Assembly (NCBI GenBank): GCA_947503275.1 | Contig: CANNCZ010000002.1 | Span: 1,459,501 to 1,523,500, forward strand | Source of the DNA: an uncultured Erythrobacter sp. | GTDB lineage: Bacteria; Pseudomonadota; Alphaproteobacteria; Sphingomonadales; Sphingomonadaceae | Reading direction: 5' to 3' | DNA: 64,000 bases | Shown: positions 27,293 to 36,519 of the stretch, piece by piece | Position numbering within the stretch: the first letter of the stretch is position 1 | How the letters are laid out: each line of letters starts with the position of its first letter | Notes under the pieces: generated by a model | What the model was told of the DNA's origin: nothing | Seen by the model: only the letters and a program-made list of their open reading frames with translations | Database searches by the model: none | Position numbers and translations under genes: made by a program

Positions 27293-27811
27293 TCAGGCGT
27301 TGACGTTGGCAAGATGCGCATAGGACGCATCATCGCGCCCGCGTACGCCATAGACGCTGGGGTTACCTGGATCATCCCGGTCCCACCCATCGGTGCAAGG
27401 CTGGGTGCTGTTCCAGTCATAGATCGCGTGGCGGTGGCTGACTTTCCAATCCTCATCGCGCCTTTCAAAACTATCGAGATACCGTCCAGCTGCGATCATC
27501 AGCACATCGCCATCAGGCGTTTTGATGGTGTGATGCGCGACGAAGTAACTCTCCCCCGCTGCCCGGTCGCCATCCACTTCGATCAGCGATTGTCCGATCA
27601 CATGCTGAGTGCGCTCCATCGTCGCGAGCAACGGCATGACCCAAGTGATAAATTCCTCCGCAGTCCCTTTGAACAGGCCATGATCATCGGTTGCATCGGG
27701 ATGGAAACAGGCGCGCACCATATCCGCGTCGCAACGGTCGATCCCTTTCGCCATGCGGGCAACCAGTTCGGCACATTCAAGCTTGTCAGCCGTGATTTCG
27801 AGGCGGTTCAC
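27293..27811 (-). CDS. NTF2/SnoaL-like family protein
   Basis: A 172-residue single-domain protein of the NTF2-like alpha+beta cone fold. The pattern MAKGIDRCDADMVRACFHPDATDDHG (about 20-45) and the later AAGRYLDSFERRDEDWKVSHRHAIYDW are typical of the SnoaL-like group found as small beta subunits or isomerase-like partners. GTG at 27811 is preferred because AGGAG precedes it by 7 bases; the longer frame begins in the previous gene's stop region. With the adjacent Rieske alpha subunit it could be the small subunit of a ring-hydroxylating oxygenase, or a separate cyclase/dehydratase. Confidence 0.75.
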   Translation of the reverse strand: MNRLEITADKLECAELVARMAKGIDRCDADMVRACFHPDATDDHGLFKGTAEEFITWVMPLLATMERTQHVIGQSLIEVDGDRAAGESYFVAHHTIKTPDGDVLMIAAGRYLDSFERRDEDWKVSHRHAIYDWNSTQPCTDGWDRDDPGNPSVYGVRGRDDASYAHLANVNA

Positions 27812-27836
27812 TGCGCGTCTCCTCACTCTCAAGCGC

Positions 27837-29174
27837 TTAACGCGCCATCCAATCTTCAAGCGTCTCATGGAAATACCGCATCCGGCTTTCCTGCGATGCG
27901 AGATAGTCGCGTTTGTAACCGCGCGAATGGAGGCCGCGTTGTTGCTGAGGCCAGATCTCCAGATCCTCGTCGATAGCCGGGCCTGTTGTGACCTCGTGAT
28001 CTTTGCCCTGCATGTGCGGGACGACGGTTTCCGTCGAAATCGTGTCGCCCATCACATAGGAATAATATTCGGTCTGTCCTTTGGCGAACAACACCATGAA
28101 CCACATGTCGAACAGGCACTTTTCGGGGTCGCTAGGATGCGGACGCGCGCGCAGCCAGATATTGCTTTCCGGCTTCAGGCTGAACGAGAGGTTGGGAAAG
28201 ATCGTGTAGTGCCAATTATCGGTCAGCTGATCGTCGTGATAGGATGAAAAATCATACCCCTTTGCCTCGCCCAGCTTGCGTTTCGCCCGCTGTAGATCCT
28301 TGCGAATATTGCGGGTCTTGCCACCTTCGTAATCGGCCGGATCAAGCTCCCAAAACTCCAGCTCTTTCGCCATCCTTTCAAGCGTTTCTTTCTCGCCGCC
28401 TTTGACTGCCGCGGCAGGCCCACCGCCCGGCATCAGCATACGACAATGCCCTTCGGAGTAATGATCGAACTGGCAATCTTCGCGTCCGTATTCGAGCGTG
28501 AATTTCGCATCCGGATGGACAAATGGGACGTGATAGCTTTCGCTGAAATTGTCCTGCACCAGTTTCCAGTTGAAATCCCCTTCGACGGTCACCCAATGGG
28601 TGCGCCGGAATTCTTGCATTGGATAGGTGTCGATCTGATCCGCAATCGGGCCGAGATAGTCGCGCAAAGGGGCGCAATCATCGTCCATATTGTACCAGAC
28701 AAAGCCCGCCCAAACCTCTGACTTCATCTCAACCAGATTGAGTTTGCCGCACGGGCTGCCTTGCTCAAAATCTGCTTCGTCAGGCACGAATTTGAGGGTG
28801 CCTTTCAAGTCGTAAGTCCATGCGTGATAGGGGCAAGTCAGCCGCTTTTCATTGCCGCACTCATCTTTCATCAGCTCCAGTCCGCGGTGCTGGCAGACAT
28901 TGTAGAAAACGCGGATTTGGTCGTCATCGCCGCGCACACACAAGATGCGCTCCGTGCCGAGCGTTGTGGTGGTGTAATCGCCAATATTCGCCAACTCGCT
29001 TTCAAGACAGGCGATTTGCCAGGTTTTGGTCCAAACCGTGTCCCATTCGCGCTCCATCCATTCCTTTGAGAAATAGCGTTCCGGTGTGATCGGTTGATTG
29101 CGCAGATTGGGTTCGGGTTGCTTGGTCAAGTCGGCCAATTGCCGATTCACTTCGCCAGGATCGTAATCCGCCAT
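27837..29174 (-). CDS. Aromatic-ring-hydroxylating-type Rieske oxygenase alpha subunit
   Basis: 445 residues. The Rieske motif is CQHR (Cys94, His96) and CPYHAW (Cys114, His117); the mononuclear iron site is in DNFSESYHVPFVHP with Asp, Glu and two His. The large insert between the catalytic segments and the length fit alpha subunits of ring-hydroxylating dioxygenases or phytanoyl/carnitine-type oxygenases. With the SnoaL-like gene 25 bases on and the CoA transferase after it, it forms a catabolic-looking operon. The substrate cannot be inferred from sequence. Confidence 0.88.
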   Translation of the reverse strand: MADYDPGEVNRQLADLTKQPEPNLRNQPITPERYFSKEWMEREWDTVWTKTWQIACLESELANIGDYTTTTLGTERILCVRGDDDQIRVFYNVCQHRGLELMKDECGNEKRLTCPYHAWTYDLKGTLKFVPDEADFEQGSPCGKLNLVEMKSEVWAGFVWYNMDDDCAPLRDYLGPIADQIDTYPMQEFRRTHWVTVEGDFNWKLVQDNFSESYHVPFVHPDAKFTLEYGREDCQFDHYSEGHCRMLMPGGGPAAAVKGGEKETLERMAKELEFWELDPADYEGGKTRNIRKDLQRAKRKLGEAKGYDFSSYHDDQLTDNWHYTIFPNLSFSLKPESNIWLRARPHPSDPEKCLFDMWFMVLFAKGQTEYYSYVMGDTISTETVVPHMQGKDHEVTTGPAIDEDLEIWPQQQRGLHSRGYKRDYLASQESRMRYFHETLEDWMAR

Positions 29175-29312
29175 AGTGTCCTCGTTGCGATGGGTCTCGG
29201 TCTTGCGAAACGTGCGCTATCATCGGCGATCTTCGGCCGCAGGCACACTAGCATCTTTGTCGAGGGTGTGAGTGTCTAGTCGGGGCGGCGTTCGGTTGCG
29301 CTGCACCGCAGC

Positions 29313-29387
29313 TGGTGGGCGCGGCAAGGATTGAACTTGCGACCCCACCCGTGTGAAGGGTGTGCTCTACCACTGAGCTACGCGCCC
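29313..29387 (-). tRNA. tRNA-Val (CAC)
   Basis: On the minus strand the cloverleaf runs from GGGCGCG (acceptor) through TAGCTCAGTGGTAGAGC, anticodon loop TTCACAC with anticodon CAC, and the TPsiC arm to CGCGCCC, discriminator A and encoded CCA. Anticodon stem CACCC/GGGTG pairs perfectly. The tRNA has 75 nt with CCA and reads GTG valine codons. The surrounding 29175-29485 gap has no other gene. Confidence 0.93.
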
Positions 29388-29485
29388 GTCGCATGGTGGC
29401 GGGATAACGCCGATCCTTGGACAGGGGCGGGCATCTACTTGGGCCGCGCGGTCAATGCAACCCTGTTGCGGCGGGCGTTGAGACC

Positions 29486-31381
29486 CTAGCGCGCGAGCCA
29501 TGCTCCAAGGGTTTCGAACAGTCCACGCGCTTCGCTTGGTTGCAAAGGGCGTGGGGGTGTCGGGCATTCGAGACAATAGGCCTGCACGCCGCGCGATCCT
29601 GCCAAAAGCTGTGCATCGCGGGTGATTTGAGCCAGTGTTATCTCACGTTGCTGTGCGGCCATTGCGAACAGATCGCCTCCACGCGATTCTGGGGCAGGGG
29701 CCACTGCACTGGTCATCAATTGCCGGATCAGCGAATTGTAGTTGGGTGCCTGTGAACCAAGGAACCGCGTGCTCCAATCGCCTTCATCAAGGCTCGCTTC
29801 GCCCGCGACCCATTGCAGAGCCTCTGGTAAGCCGCCGAACTGGTCAACCAGCTCCAATTGCCGCGCTGTGCCGCCATCCCAGACGCGGCCCTGCGCGATG
29901 CTATCGACCCGCTCTGTCGTCATACCGCGAGCGGTCGCGACGATGCTGAGGAAGTCGGAATAGGTGTCGGTCACGCCCGCTTGCAGGATGGCGTCCACCT
30001 CGGGGCTAAGCCCGGCAATAAGGTCGGGCTGTCCTGATAGAGGCGTGGTGCGATAACCATCGGCGCTAACCCCGATATCGGCTGCTGCACCCTCAAAGGT
30101 GGGCAGAACCGCGAACACACCGATAGAGCCGGTGATTGTTTCGGGTTGAGCAAAGATGCGATCGCCAGCGGTGGCGACCCAATAGCCGCCGCTCGCCGCG
30201 ACATTGGCAAAGGAGATCGCAACAGGCACATCCTTGGCACGATATCGCTCGACTGCGCGACGTATCTCTTCAGATGCGAGCACTGATCCGCCCGGCGAAT
30301 CCACCCGTACAACCAAGCCTTTGATGCCGTCATCGGAAAGCGCTTCGTCCAACAAGTCCGCAATCCGCGTGCCGCCCGCTGTGCCCGGCCCAGCATCGCC
30401 ATCGACGATGGTACCAGCCACAGTAATCACCGCGATCTGGTTGCTGGACGAGCCTGTGCCTGGTCCGACATCTGCAAGGAACGGCGCCATTTCGCTTTTG
30501 GCATAGGCACCAGGCGTCTCATCCCAGCTGTCTTTGCCTGCAAGTTCGGCCACGCGATTGCCGAATTCGACGCTATCGCCCAGCTTGTCGACCAGTCCTG
30601 CTTCGAGTGCGGCCTTTGCCAAATCGCCCGAAGATGCTTCGACCCATGCGACCGGATCGCTGGTGACACGGTCCAGCTCTAGTGACGGGCGAGCTTTGGT
30701 GACATTAGCCTGCCACTCTTCCCACAATGCGCCGTACAATGCCGCGCGGTTCTCACGAGCGGCGTCCGACGGACCATCGAGGATGTAAGGCTCAACGGCT
30801 GATTTGAACTCACCAACGCGGTATACGCGGGTGTTGATGTTCAGCCGCTCAAGCAACTGCGCATAATAGAGATTGCTGCCACCCGGACCCGCGATCAAAG
30901 CGCCGCCCAGCGGGTCAGCCCAAATCTCGGTAGCATGCGCGGCCAGATGCATGTGATCATCGCCGTAGCCAATCGCATAGGTGAGCACTGGCTTTTCCGC
31001 CTGCCGCACCCGGTCCATCGCTTCGCCGATGGCTTGCAAGTGCACCTGTCCACCGCCGGTGAACGCGGTCATATCCATCACCACCGCTTTGATCCGATCG
31101 TCACCCGCTGCTGCATCCAAAACACGCACAAGGTCACGGGCCTGATGCTCAATCGGCGGGGCCTGCCCGCTTAACAGGGTGGACAGCGGATCGACCTCTG
31201 CGCGTTCCTCAACCACATATCCTGATAGGTCGATATACAGCGCCCCATCGCGCACTTGGCCCGGATTGGGAGTGGCGGACAGGATGCTGAACAACGCCAT
31301 GAAGAACAGCAGCATGAAGATCAGGACCAACACGTCCTTGATACCGACGACGACTTTCCATGCCTTGCCGAGGAAGCTCAT
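29486..31381 (-). CDS. sppA: Signal peptide peptidase SppA, 67-kDa type
   Basis: About 631 residues with an N-terminal membrane anchor (about 14-36) and two tandem SppA domains. The catalytic Lys is in GEFKSAVEPYILDG (first domain) and the Ser in ASGGYWVATAGD (second domain), a Ser-Lys dyad facing the periplasm. SppA degrades cleaved signal peptides in the inner membrane. ATG 31381 is preferred; the TTG at 31396 has AGGA directly adjacent, which is too close. The gene is divergent from pyrB and its 3' end lies 98 bases from tRNA-Val. Confidence 0.92.
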   Translation of the reverse strand: MSFLGKAWKVVVGIKDVLVLIFMLLFFMALFSILSATPNPGQVRDGALYIDLSGYVVEERAEVDPLSTLLSGQAPPIEHQARDLVRVLDAAAGDDRIKAVVMDMTAFTGGGQVHLQAIGEAMDRVRQAEKPVLTYAIGYGDDHMHLAAHATEIWADPLGGALIAGPGGSNLYYAQLLERLNINTRVYRVGEFKSAVEPYILDGPSDAARENRAALYGALWEEWQANVTKARPSLELDRVTSDPVAWVEASSGDLAKAALEAGLVDKLGDSVEFGNRVAELAGKDSWDETPGAYAKSEMAPFLADVGPGTGSSSNQIAVITVAGTIVDGDAGPGTAGGTRIADLLDEALSDDGIKGLVVRVDSPGGSVLASEEIRRAVERYRAKDVPVAISFANVAASGGYWVATAGDRIFAQPETITGSIGVFAVLPTFEGAAADIGVSADGYRTTPLSGQPDLIAGLSPEVDAILQAGVTDTYSDFLSIVATARGMTTERVDSIAQGRVWDGGTARQLELVDQFGGLPEALQWVAGEASLDEGDWSTRFLGSQAPNYNSLIRQLMTSAVAPAPESRGGDLFAMAAQQREITLAQITRDAQLLAGSRGVQAYCLECPTPPRPLQPSEARGLFETLGAWLAR

Positions 31382-31542
31382 TTTCGCTTTTTCCAATCCT
31401 GTTTGTACTCTTAACTAGGCCGGAACGGCCAAAGTTCCACCGAATTCGCTTCTTATCGAGGTTGAGCGTCCGATATTGATCGTTGAACAGCTTTCAGCGG
31501 AGGATGCGGGAATTGCTCTGGACGGTTGGTTTAATCCAACTT

Positions 31543-32745
31543 ATGGCGACGAGCATGCAAGAACTCCTGTTGGAAATCGAACAATTCTGCCGTCGGCATG
31601 ATATGTCGGAAACGCGCTTTGGTGAGCTGGCGTTGAACGACAAGCCGTTTGTCACACAGCTAAGGTCAGGGCGGGATTTGCGCGGTAGCACCGGCGCGAG
31701 GCTCAGGGAGTTTATGGCGGAGTATGAGCAAGGCCAGCCCGCCAAACCCGCAAGCTCGGATCGCTTTCCCGCCGGGCGTTTGGCATTCCCGCATCGCGAT
31801 CTCACTGGCATTGGCCAGCTGGAACGGCACGAGATCCTGTATTTGCTCGATCAGGCGGAACAATGGGTGACGTTGAACCGTCAAAGGACCAAACATGCCG
31901 GGCTATTGAGCGGCCTCACCATCATCAATGCGTTCTTTGAAAACTCCACCCGCACACTGCTCAGCTTTGAGATTGCAGGTAAGCGGTTGGGTGCGGATGT
32001 GGTCAACATGGCGGCGTCGACCAGCAGCGTTAAGAAGGGGGAGACGCTGATTGATACGGCGATCACGCTCAACGCTATGCGCGCCGATGCCATCGTGATC
32101 CGTCACGGGTCGAGTGGAGCGACGCAGTTGATCGCGGACAAGGTCGATTGCCCTGTGCTCAATGCAGGCGATGGGCAGCATGAACACCCGACTCAAGGTC
32201 TGCTCGATGCGCTCGCTTTGCGGCATGCTCTGGCGAAGCGGGGCGAGGCGTCTGAGGACTTTACTGGGCGCACCATCACGATTTGCGGCGACATCCTGCA
32301 CAGCCGTGTGGCGCGCTCTAATATCCTGTGCCTGCAAGCGCTGGGCGCGACCGTCCGGCTGTGTTCGCCGCCTGCCTTGATGCCTGCGGGCGTGGAAGCG
32401 ATGGGCGCACAACCCTTTTACGACTTCGACGCCGCCCTTGCTGGCAGCGATGTAGTGATGATGTTGCGCCTCCAGTCAGAACGCATGTCGGGGCAGTTCA
32501 TCCCCTCTGCGCGCGAATACCATCACCTGTATGGCCTCACGAAGGCCCGGCTTGAGCGGGCTGCGCCGAACGCGCTGGTCATGCATCCCGGACCCATGAA
32601 CAGGGGCGTTGAAATCGACAGCGAGGTTGCTGACATGCTCGACCGTTCGATCATCACACAACAGGTGGAGATGGGGGTCGCAATCCGCATGGCGTGCCTT
32701 GATGTGCTGACCCGGTCGGCGCGCGGCGTGGAGGGCTGGGCATGA
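31543..32745 (+). CDS. pyrB: Aspartate carbamoyltransferase with extra N-terminal domain
   Basis: The ATCase core starts near residue 75 and contains [13 protein letters not shown] (carbamoyl-phosphate site), [22 protein letters not shown] and [11 protein letters not shown]. It catalyses the first committed step of pyrimidine synthesis. Before it lie ~65 residues (about 5-63) resembling a small helix-turn-helix-like domain: [17 protein letters not shown], then [20 protein letters not shown]. No in-frame start codon lies between the two parts except an ATG inside the extra domain, so the two are translated as one. The exact start is uncertain: ATG 31543, 31555, or TTG 31513 downstream of GGAGG are all possible. 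The stop overlaps pyrC' (ATGA). Confidence 0.85.
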   Translation: MATSMQELLLEIEQFCRRHDMSETRFGELALNDKPFVTQLRSGRDLRGSTGARLREFMAEYEQGQPAKPASSDRFPAGRLAFPHRDLTGIGQLERHEILYLLDQAEQWVTLNRQRTKHAGLLSGLTIINAFFENSTRTLLSFEIAGKRLGADVVNMAASTSSVKKGETLIDTAITLNAMRADAIVIRHGSSGATQLIADKVDCPVLNAGDGQHEHPTQGLLDALALRHALAKRGEASEDFTGRTITICGDILHSRVARSNILCLQALGATVRLCSPPALMPAGVEAMGAQPFYDFDAALAGSDVVMMLRLQSERMSGQFIPSAREYHHLYGLTKARLERAAPNALVMHPGPMNRGVEIDSEVADMLDRSIITQQVEMGVAIRMACLDVLTRSARGVEGWA

Positions 32746-33971
32746 AGCAAGCACAACCTCTCACCATCACTGGCGGCCAGATCGTCACTCCCAGCGGCGT
32801 GGTTCACGGTTCGGTGCGGCTGGTCGATGGCCTAATCGCCGCCATCGGAGCAGATGTTTCGCCGCAAGATGGTGATGCTGTGATCGAGGCGCGCGGGATG
32901 CTGATCGCGCCGGGCATCGTCGACCTTGGCGTGTTCGCTATCGACAAACCCGCATTCCACTTTGGCGGGATCACCCGCGCGGCTTTGATGCCAGACCAAT
33001 CGCCGCCGCTCGATTACCCTAGCCGCGTCGCCTATGTCGCAAAGAGCGGTAAGCCTGACTTGTGGGTTCACCCGCTCGCCGCTGCCACGCGCTCGCTTGA
33101 GGGTGCTGAGCTCGCAGAGATCGCACTGATGCGCGATGCGGGCGCAAGAGGCGTTGCTACAGGGCGCAGCTGGATCGCCGATAGCGGCGTGATGCTGCGC
33201 CTGTGCCAATATGCCGCAATGCTCGACCTGACCGTGATCACTCACCCAGAGGACGCCGCGCTGACCACTGGCGCTGCCGCCACGGCAGGCGAGATCGCGA
33301 CCCGGCTGGGCCTGCCAAGCGCGCCTGCCGAAGCCGAAGAGCTCGCCTTGGCACGCGACATCGTGCTGGCTGAGATGACCGGGGCGAGGGTTCATTTTCG
33401 CCAGGTCACAACCGCGGCTGGCTTTGCCGCTATGCGCGCGGCCAAAGCGCGCGGTGTGCGCGTCACATGCGGGATTACGCCTGCGCACCTGCTGCTCTCC
33501 GATCTTGCAACCGCCGATTTCCGTACCTTCACGCGCCTGTCGCCGCCTTTGCGGTCAGAGGCTGACAGACAGGCCGCACGCGAAGCGGTCGCCGATGGCA
33601 CGATTGACGTGATCGGCAGCGGCCATGACCCACGCGGGCCAGAGGATAAGCGTTTGCCTTTCGCCGATGCAGAGCCGGGCATGGCGGGCGCAGAGACGCT
33701 GCTCGCTATGGTGCTGGGTCTGGTGCGTGATGAATTGATTGATGTGCCTCGCGCCTTTGACCTGCTCGCCGCAACGCCCGCTGCATTGCTGGGCGTGGAT
33801 GTCGGTGTGATCGAAGTGGGCCGGGAGGCGGACATCGCTTTGGTCGATGCCGATGCGCCGTGGGTCATCAACCGCGCCAAGATGGAGGCCACCGGCGACA
33901 ACACTCCATTCGACCGCCAAGGGGCACAAGGCCGGGTGCGGGCGCTGATCAAGGGCGGGGTTAAGGTGTAG
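32742..33971 (+). CDS. Dihydroorotase-like protein without HxH motif (PyrC'/PyrX type)
   Basis: 409 residues with amidohydrolase-family architecture: N-terminal beta-sandwich, catalytic-type barrel, and C-terminal [21 protein letters not shown]. The usual PGxVDxHVH metal motif reads [11 protein letters not shown], so the HxH pair at residues 62-64 is Leu-Gly-Val. Later metal His segments are also altered: VHFRQVTT (no second His) and GSGHDPRG for TDHAPH. This is the pattern of inactive dihydroorotase homologues such as PyrX/PyrC' of Pseudomonas, which form a complex with ATCase and are needed for its assembly. The ATGA overlap with pyrB and the shared operon support that. A functional dihydroorotase must lie elsewhere. 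Confidence 0.85.
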   Translation: MKQAQPLTITGGQIVTPSGVVHGSVRLVDGLIAAIGADVSPQDGDAVIEARGMLIAPGIVDLGVFAIDKPAFHFGGITRAALMPDQSPPLDYPSRVAYVAKSGKPDLWVHPLAAATRSLEGAELAEIALMRDAGARGVATGRSWIADSGVMLRLCQYAAMLDLTVITHPEDAALTTGAAATAGEIATRLGLPSAPAEAEELALARDIVLAEMTGARVHFRQVTTAAGFAAMRAAKARGVRVTCGITPAHLLLSDLATADFRTFTRLSPPLRSEADRQAAREAVADGTIDVIGSGHDPRGPEDKRLPFADAEPGMAGAETLLAMVLGLVRDELIDVPRAFDLLAATPAALLGVDVGVIEVGREADIALVDADAPWVINRAKMEATGDNTPFDRQGAQGRVRALIKGGVKV

Positions 33972-34159
33972 TTTTGTTGTGCGGGTTTTTTGCATCCTAG
34001 TGACGCCTGCGGAGTTGGACCTGTCCTAGGTAACGAGGTGTGCGTCTTCGTTGCGGACTTCGGGCGCGTAGCGACCGCAAGGCCGACTGGCCGCCCGCAG
34101 CGACGCGACCTTTACGTCGTGTTGGCGAGGATATTGCACCCCGGGCGGGGTGCGGAACG
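33972..34159. other. Non-coding gap after pyrBC with inverted repeats
   Basis: About 190 bases with no convincing gene on either strand. It contains GC-rich inverted repeats, the clearest being GCACCCC (34136-34142) and GGGGTGC (34147-34153) with a 4-base loop. There is no following T-run on the plus strand, so it is not a classic terminator for pyrBC. The base composition is more GC-skewed than nearby genes. It may be a degraded intergenic segment or a structured 3' end. Confidence 0.4.
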
Positions 34160-34234
34160 AAAAACGCCCCCGATAGCCTAAGCCATCGGGAGCAGTTTCG
34201 CTGAAGCTCTCAAAGCTTGAGAGGGGGGCGTTTT
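34160..34234 (-). terminator. Composite terminator after the TPR-SPOR gene
   Basis: The outer inverted repeat AAAACGCCCCC (34161-34171) and GGGGGCGTTTT (34224-34234) is 11 bp and perfect. Inside are CCCGAT/ATCGGG around 34169-34190 and CTCTCAA/TTGAGAG around 34207-34223. On the minus strand the CTCCCGATGG to CCATCGGGGG hairpin is followed by CGTTTTT, a Rho-independent terminator shape. The stop codon of the TPR-SPOR gene is in the first arm. On the plus strand the same DNA ends GGGGGGCGTTTT, so it may work in both directions. Confidence 0.65.
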
Positions 34235-35810
34235 ACCGTGTGCGAGCCGCGATGCGGACGCCGCGGTTGACTGCGCCGGCTGGTGGGCTGGCCGCGGCAT
34301 AGGCAAAGCAGCCTGCGCCGCGTGATTTAACCGAGTTGCACATCGATGCTGCGCTGCGGCGGCCAAAACCGGCGGCGGCGACGCGGAAGAATGTGCGGCC
34401 GTTTACGCGTGCTTCGGTGATCACAACGTCATGATTGGCGAGTTGTGGGAAGCGGCGTTTGAATTCAGACCACTTGCTCTCTGCGACTGCGCGGGTTGAG
34501 AAGCTGCCGAGTTGCACCAGATGCGTATCAGCCGACCCTGTGGCAACAGCCATGCGGCTTTGCTGGGTCGGGCGTGGCGCTGCTTGTGGTGCAGGACGCG
34601 CATCGCGGCGAGGCGTGCGTGTTTCAGCCGAAGCAGCAGGCACATCTTGAACAACCGCTCTAGAGACAAAGCGCGGTGCGCCGCCTGATGATGCCGCTGC
34701 AACAGCAGGCATTGCTACTGGAGCCGGAGCAGCCGCTGGTGCCGCCACAGGAGCGGGAGCCGAACTGGTCACAGTCGCGGTGGTGGTCGCAGGACGCGGA
34801 GCGCGTGTTGGCGCACCGGCAATACGTGGAGTGTTGCTGCGCGGTGCAACTGCTACGGGCGCAGGAGCAGGCGTATTTGCGGCAACGCGAACGGGGCTTG
34901 CAGCGGGGGTTGGATCAACTGTCTCAACAGACGGTTCTACAACCTCAACCGGCGCGCCTTCAGGTGCACCGAATGCCAAAGCTTCGCTTTCGCTAGGCGC
35001 AGTGGAAGCGGCTTCTGCTTCCGCAACCATCATTTGCTGGCTGGGATAGTTTGCTAGTGTCAGATGCTGGGGAAGACCCGCATCATTTACCGCAGACACA
35101 CCCAAAAGTGATGCAACGCGTACTTGGTAATCCTCTGGACGAGCGGTCGCTGCCCAATCGGATAGACGCGCGTCAAGCTGATCGGCTGGCACATCTTCGG
35201 CGGCCATTACGCGGGCTGCACGCCAATTGCCTGCCAAGGCATAGGCATAAGCAAGGTTCTGACGCGATTTGGCGCTGTTTTCGCCGTTGCGGACAGAGTT
35301 GATCAGGTGGTGGACGCCCTGTTGCGGCTGTCCAGCCAGCGCCAGCGCGAGACCATAATCTGCGGCAGGAATGCTGGCTTCATGCTGAGCCAGTTTCGAC
35401 AAAGCAGCGCCATTATCGCCGGTCGCGATTTTGGCCAGCGCGTAGCTGAGAATGGTGCGAGAATCGCTGTCGCCCAATTCGATCGCTTCACCGAATGCGG
35501 TAGCGGCAGACTGGAAACGGCCCTCTTCAAGATAAGCAGCGCCCAAAACGGCGCGATATCCGGCATTGCGCGGTTCAGCGAGAACAGCGGCCTCTGCATG
35601 GACAACTGCGCGATCACCGCGGCCATCTTCGAGCGCGGATTGAGCCTTAGCAAAGGAAGCTTCAGCCGCAGGCGCAGACGCGGCGCAGCTGGCAAGCACC
35701 ATGCTGGCGAGCGCGGTGCTGACAAACAGGCCGAATTTGGGCGCATGTGTTGCGCTGTCTTTCGATCCTGAAGCTTGGCTTTGAACTCGGCCTTGATTGC
35801 TGCGGGCCAT
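34233..35810 (-). CDS. TPR and SPOR-domain envelope lipoprotein
   Basis: 525 residues starting at ATG 35810, with AGGGG eight bases upstream. The N-terminus has a positively charged segment, a hydrophobic helix and the lipobox-like LASC at residue 42. TPR-like helical repeats span about 50-240, an Ala/Pro/Val-rich linker spans about 250-430, and the C-terminal SPOR domain (about 440-515) contains HLVQLGSFSTRAVAE. SPOR domains bind denuded septal peptidoglycan, so it probably acts at the division site. It is the third gene after ParA and the RHH-like gene on the same strand, and ends in a strong terminator. Confidence 0.8.
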   Translation of the reverse strand: MARSNQGRVQSQASGSKDSATHAPKFGLFVSTALASMVLASCAASAPAAEASFAKAQSALEDGRGDRAVVHAEAAVLAEPRNAGYRAVLGAAYLEEGRFQSAATAFGEAIELGDSDSRTILSYALAKIATGDNGAALSKLAQHEASIPAADYGLALALAGQPQQGVHHLINSVRNGENSAKSRQNLAYAYALAGNWRAARVMAAEDVPADQLDARLSDWAATARPEDYQVRVASLLGVSAVNDAGLPQHLTLANYPSQQMMVAEAEAASTAPSESEALAFGAPEGAPVEVVEPSVETVDPTPAASPVRVAANTPAPAPVAVAPRSNTPRIAGAPTRAPRPATTTATVTSSAPAPVAAPAAAPAPVAMPAVAAASSGGAPRFVSRAVVQDVPAASAETRTPRRDARPAPQAAPRPTQQSRMAVATGSADTHLVQLGSFSTRAVAESKWSEFKRRFPQLANHDVVITEARVNGRTFFRVAAAGFGRRSAASMCNSVKSRGAGCFAYAAASPPAGAVNRGVRIAARTR

Positions 35811-35880
35811 GTGCATTTCCCCTAAATTAACCATAATAATCTGCGTTTTGGTCGTGGTCGGTTGATCGGTAATTCGAAAT

Positions 35881-36504
35881 TCAGTTGTTCTTCACGCGTC
35901 CATCAAGTGAGGCGACGAGGCTATCGAGATCTTCGATTTCGCTCAGCATCGCGTCGAGTGCCTGCGTCACCAACGCTTGTGCGCTGATGCCTTGCATGGT
36001 CGATGCAAGGCGCAGTTTGAGGTGGCGATCGCGGTTAAGCCGCAGCGTGAAAGCCGCGCGGCGTCCCTTGGCGGAGCTGGATTTTGCCTGTTTGGGCTTG
36101 GTAACGGCTGATTTCTTGCGCGATTTGCGCTTGGGCTGCACCAGTTCAACTGGCTCGTCCGGGACCGCGTCACCCAGCAGGTTCGTCGTCAGATCGCGCG
36201 GTTGGCGAACAGCCAACGGGCTTTCGCCGATCAGCGCATCTTCTGGAGTGATATCTGCGATGTCTTCATTGGCCGCTTGATGCGTCGCGACAGGTTTGAT
36301 TGAGACGATGTCGGCGCTTTCCAAAGGCAATTCCGCCTCGTGTGCCTGATCCTCTGAACCCATATCGTTCCAGCCCAAATCTTCGAGCTGTTCTGCGGCC
36401 ACCACATCAGGCAGCGGAGCCAGTTGCGGACGCATAGCGGGCTTTGCGCCACCCTTGCGGGCGAGCAAAGTCGGGCCTAGCGATGCAAAACTGGCTTCGG
36501 ACAT
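35881..36504 (-). CDS. ParA-associated protein with C-terminal ribbon-helix-helix-like segment
   Basis: 207 residues. The N-terminus (1-30) is basic and Gly/Ala-rich, the centre is acidic and probably disordered, and the basic stretch KRKSRKKSAVTKPKQAKSSS (about 125-145) precedes a segment GRRAAFTLRLNRDRHLKLRL with following helices that resembles a ribbon-helix-helix DNA-binding domain (about 148-198). It lies 15 bases after parA and 70 bases before the TPR-SPOR gene. A DNA- or partner-binding role beside the ParA ATPase is likely; the family is not one I recognise by name. Confidence 0.6.
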   Translation of the reverse strand: MSEASFASLGPTLLARKGGAKPAMRPQLAPLPDVVAAEQLEDLGWNDMGSEDQAHEAELPLESADIVSIKPVATHQAANEDIADITPEDALIGESPLAVRQPRDLTTNLLGDAVPDEPVELVQPKRKSRKKSAVTKPKQAKSSSAKGRRAAFTLRLNRDRHLKLRLASTMQGISAQALVTQALDAMLSEIEDLDSLVASLDGRVKNN

Positions 36505-36519
36505 AGTCTTTCCCGCCTC

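Noticed and set aside
19145-29174. Horizontally acquired island with tRNA integration site
   Set aside because: tRNA-Val (29313-29387) is close, but I see no integrase, no repeat of the tRNA 3' end at the other side, and no strong composition change.
33990-34181. Small gene in the gap after pyrC'
   Set aside because: No ribosome-binding site, no recognisable domain, and the DNA is full of inverted repeats.
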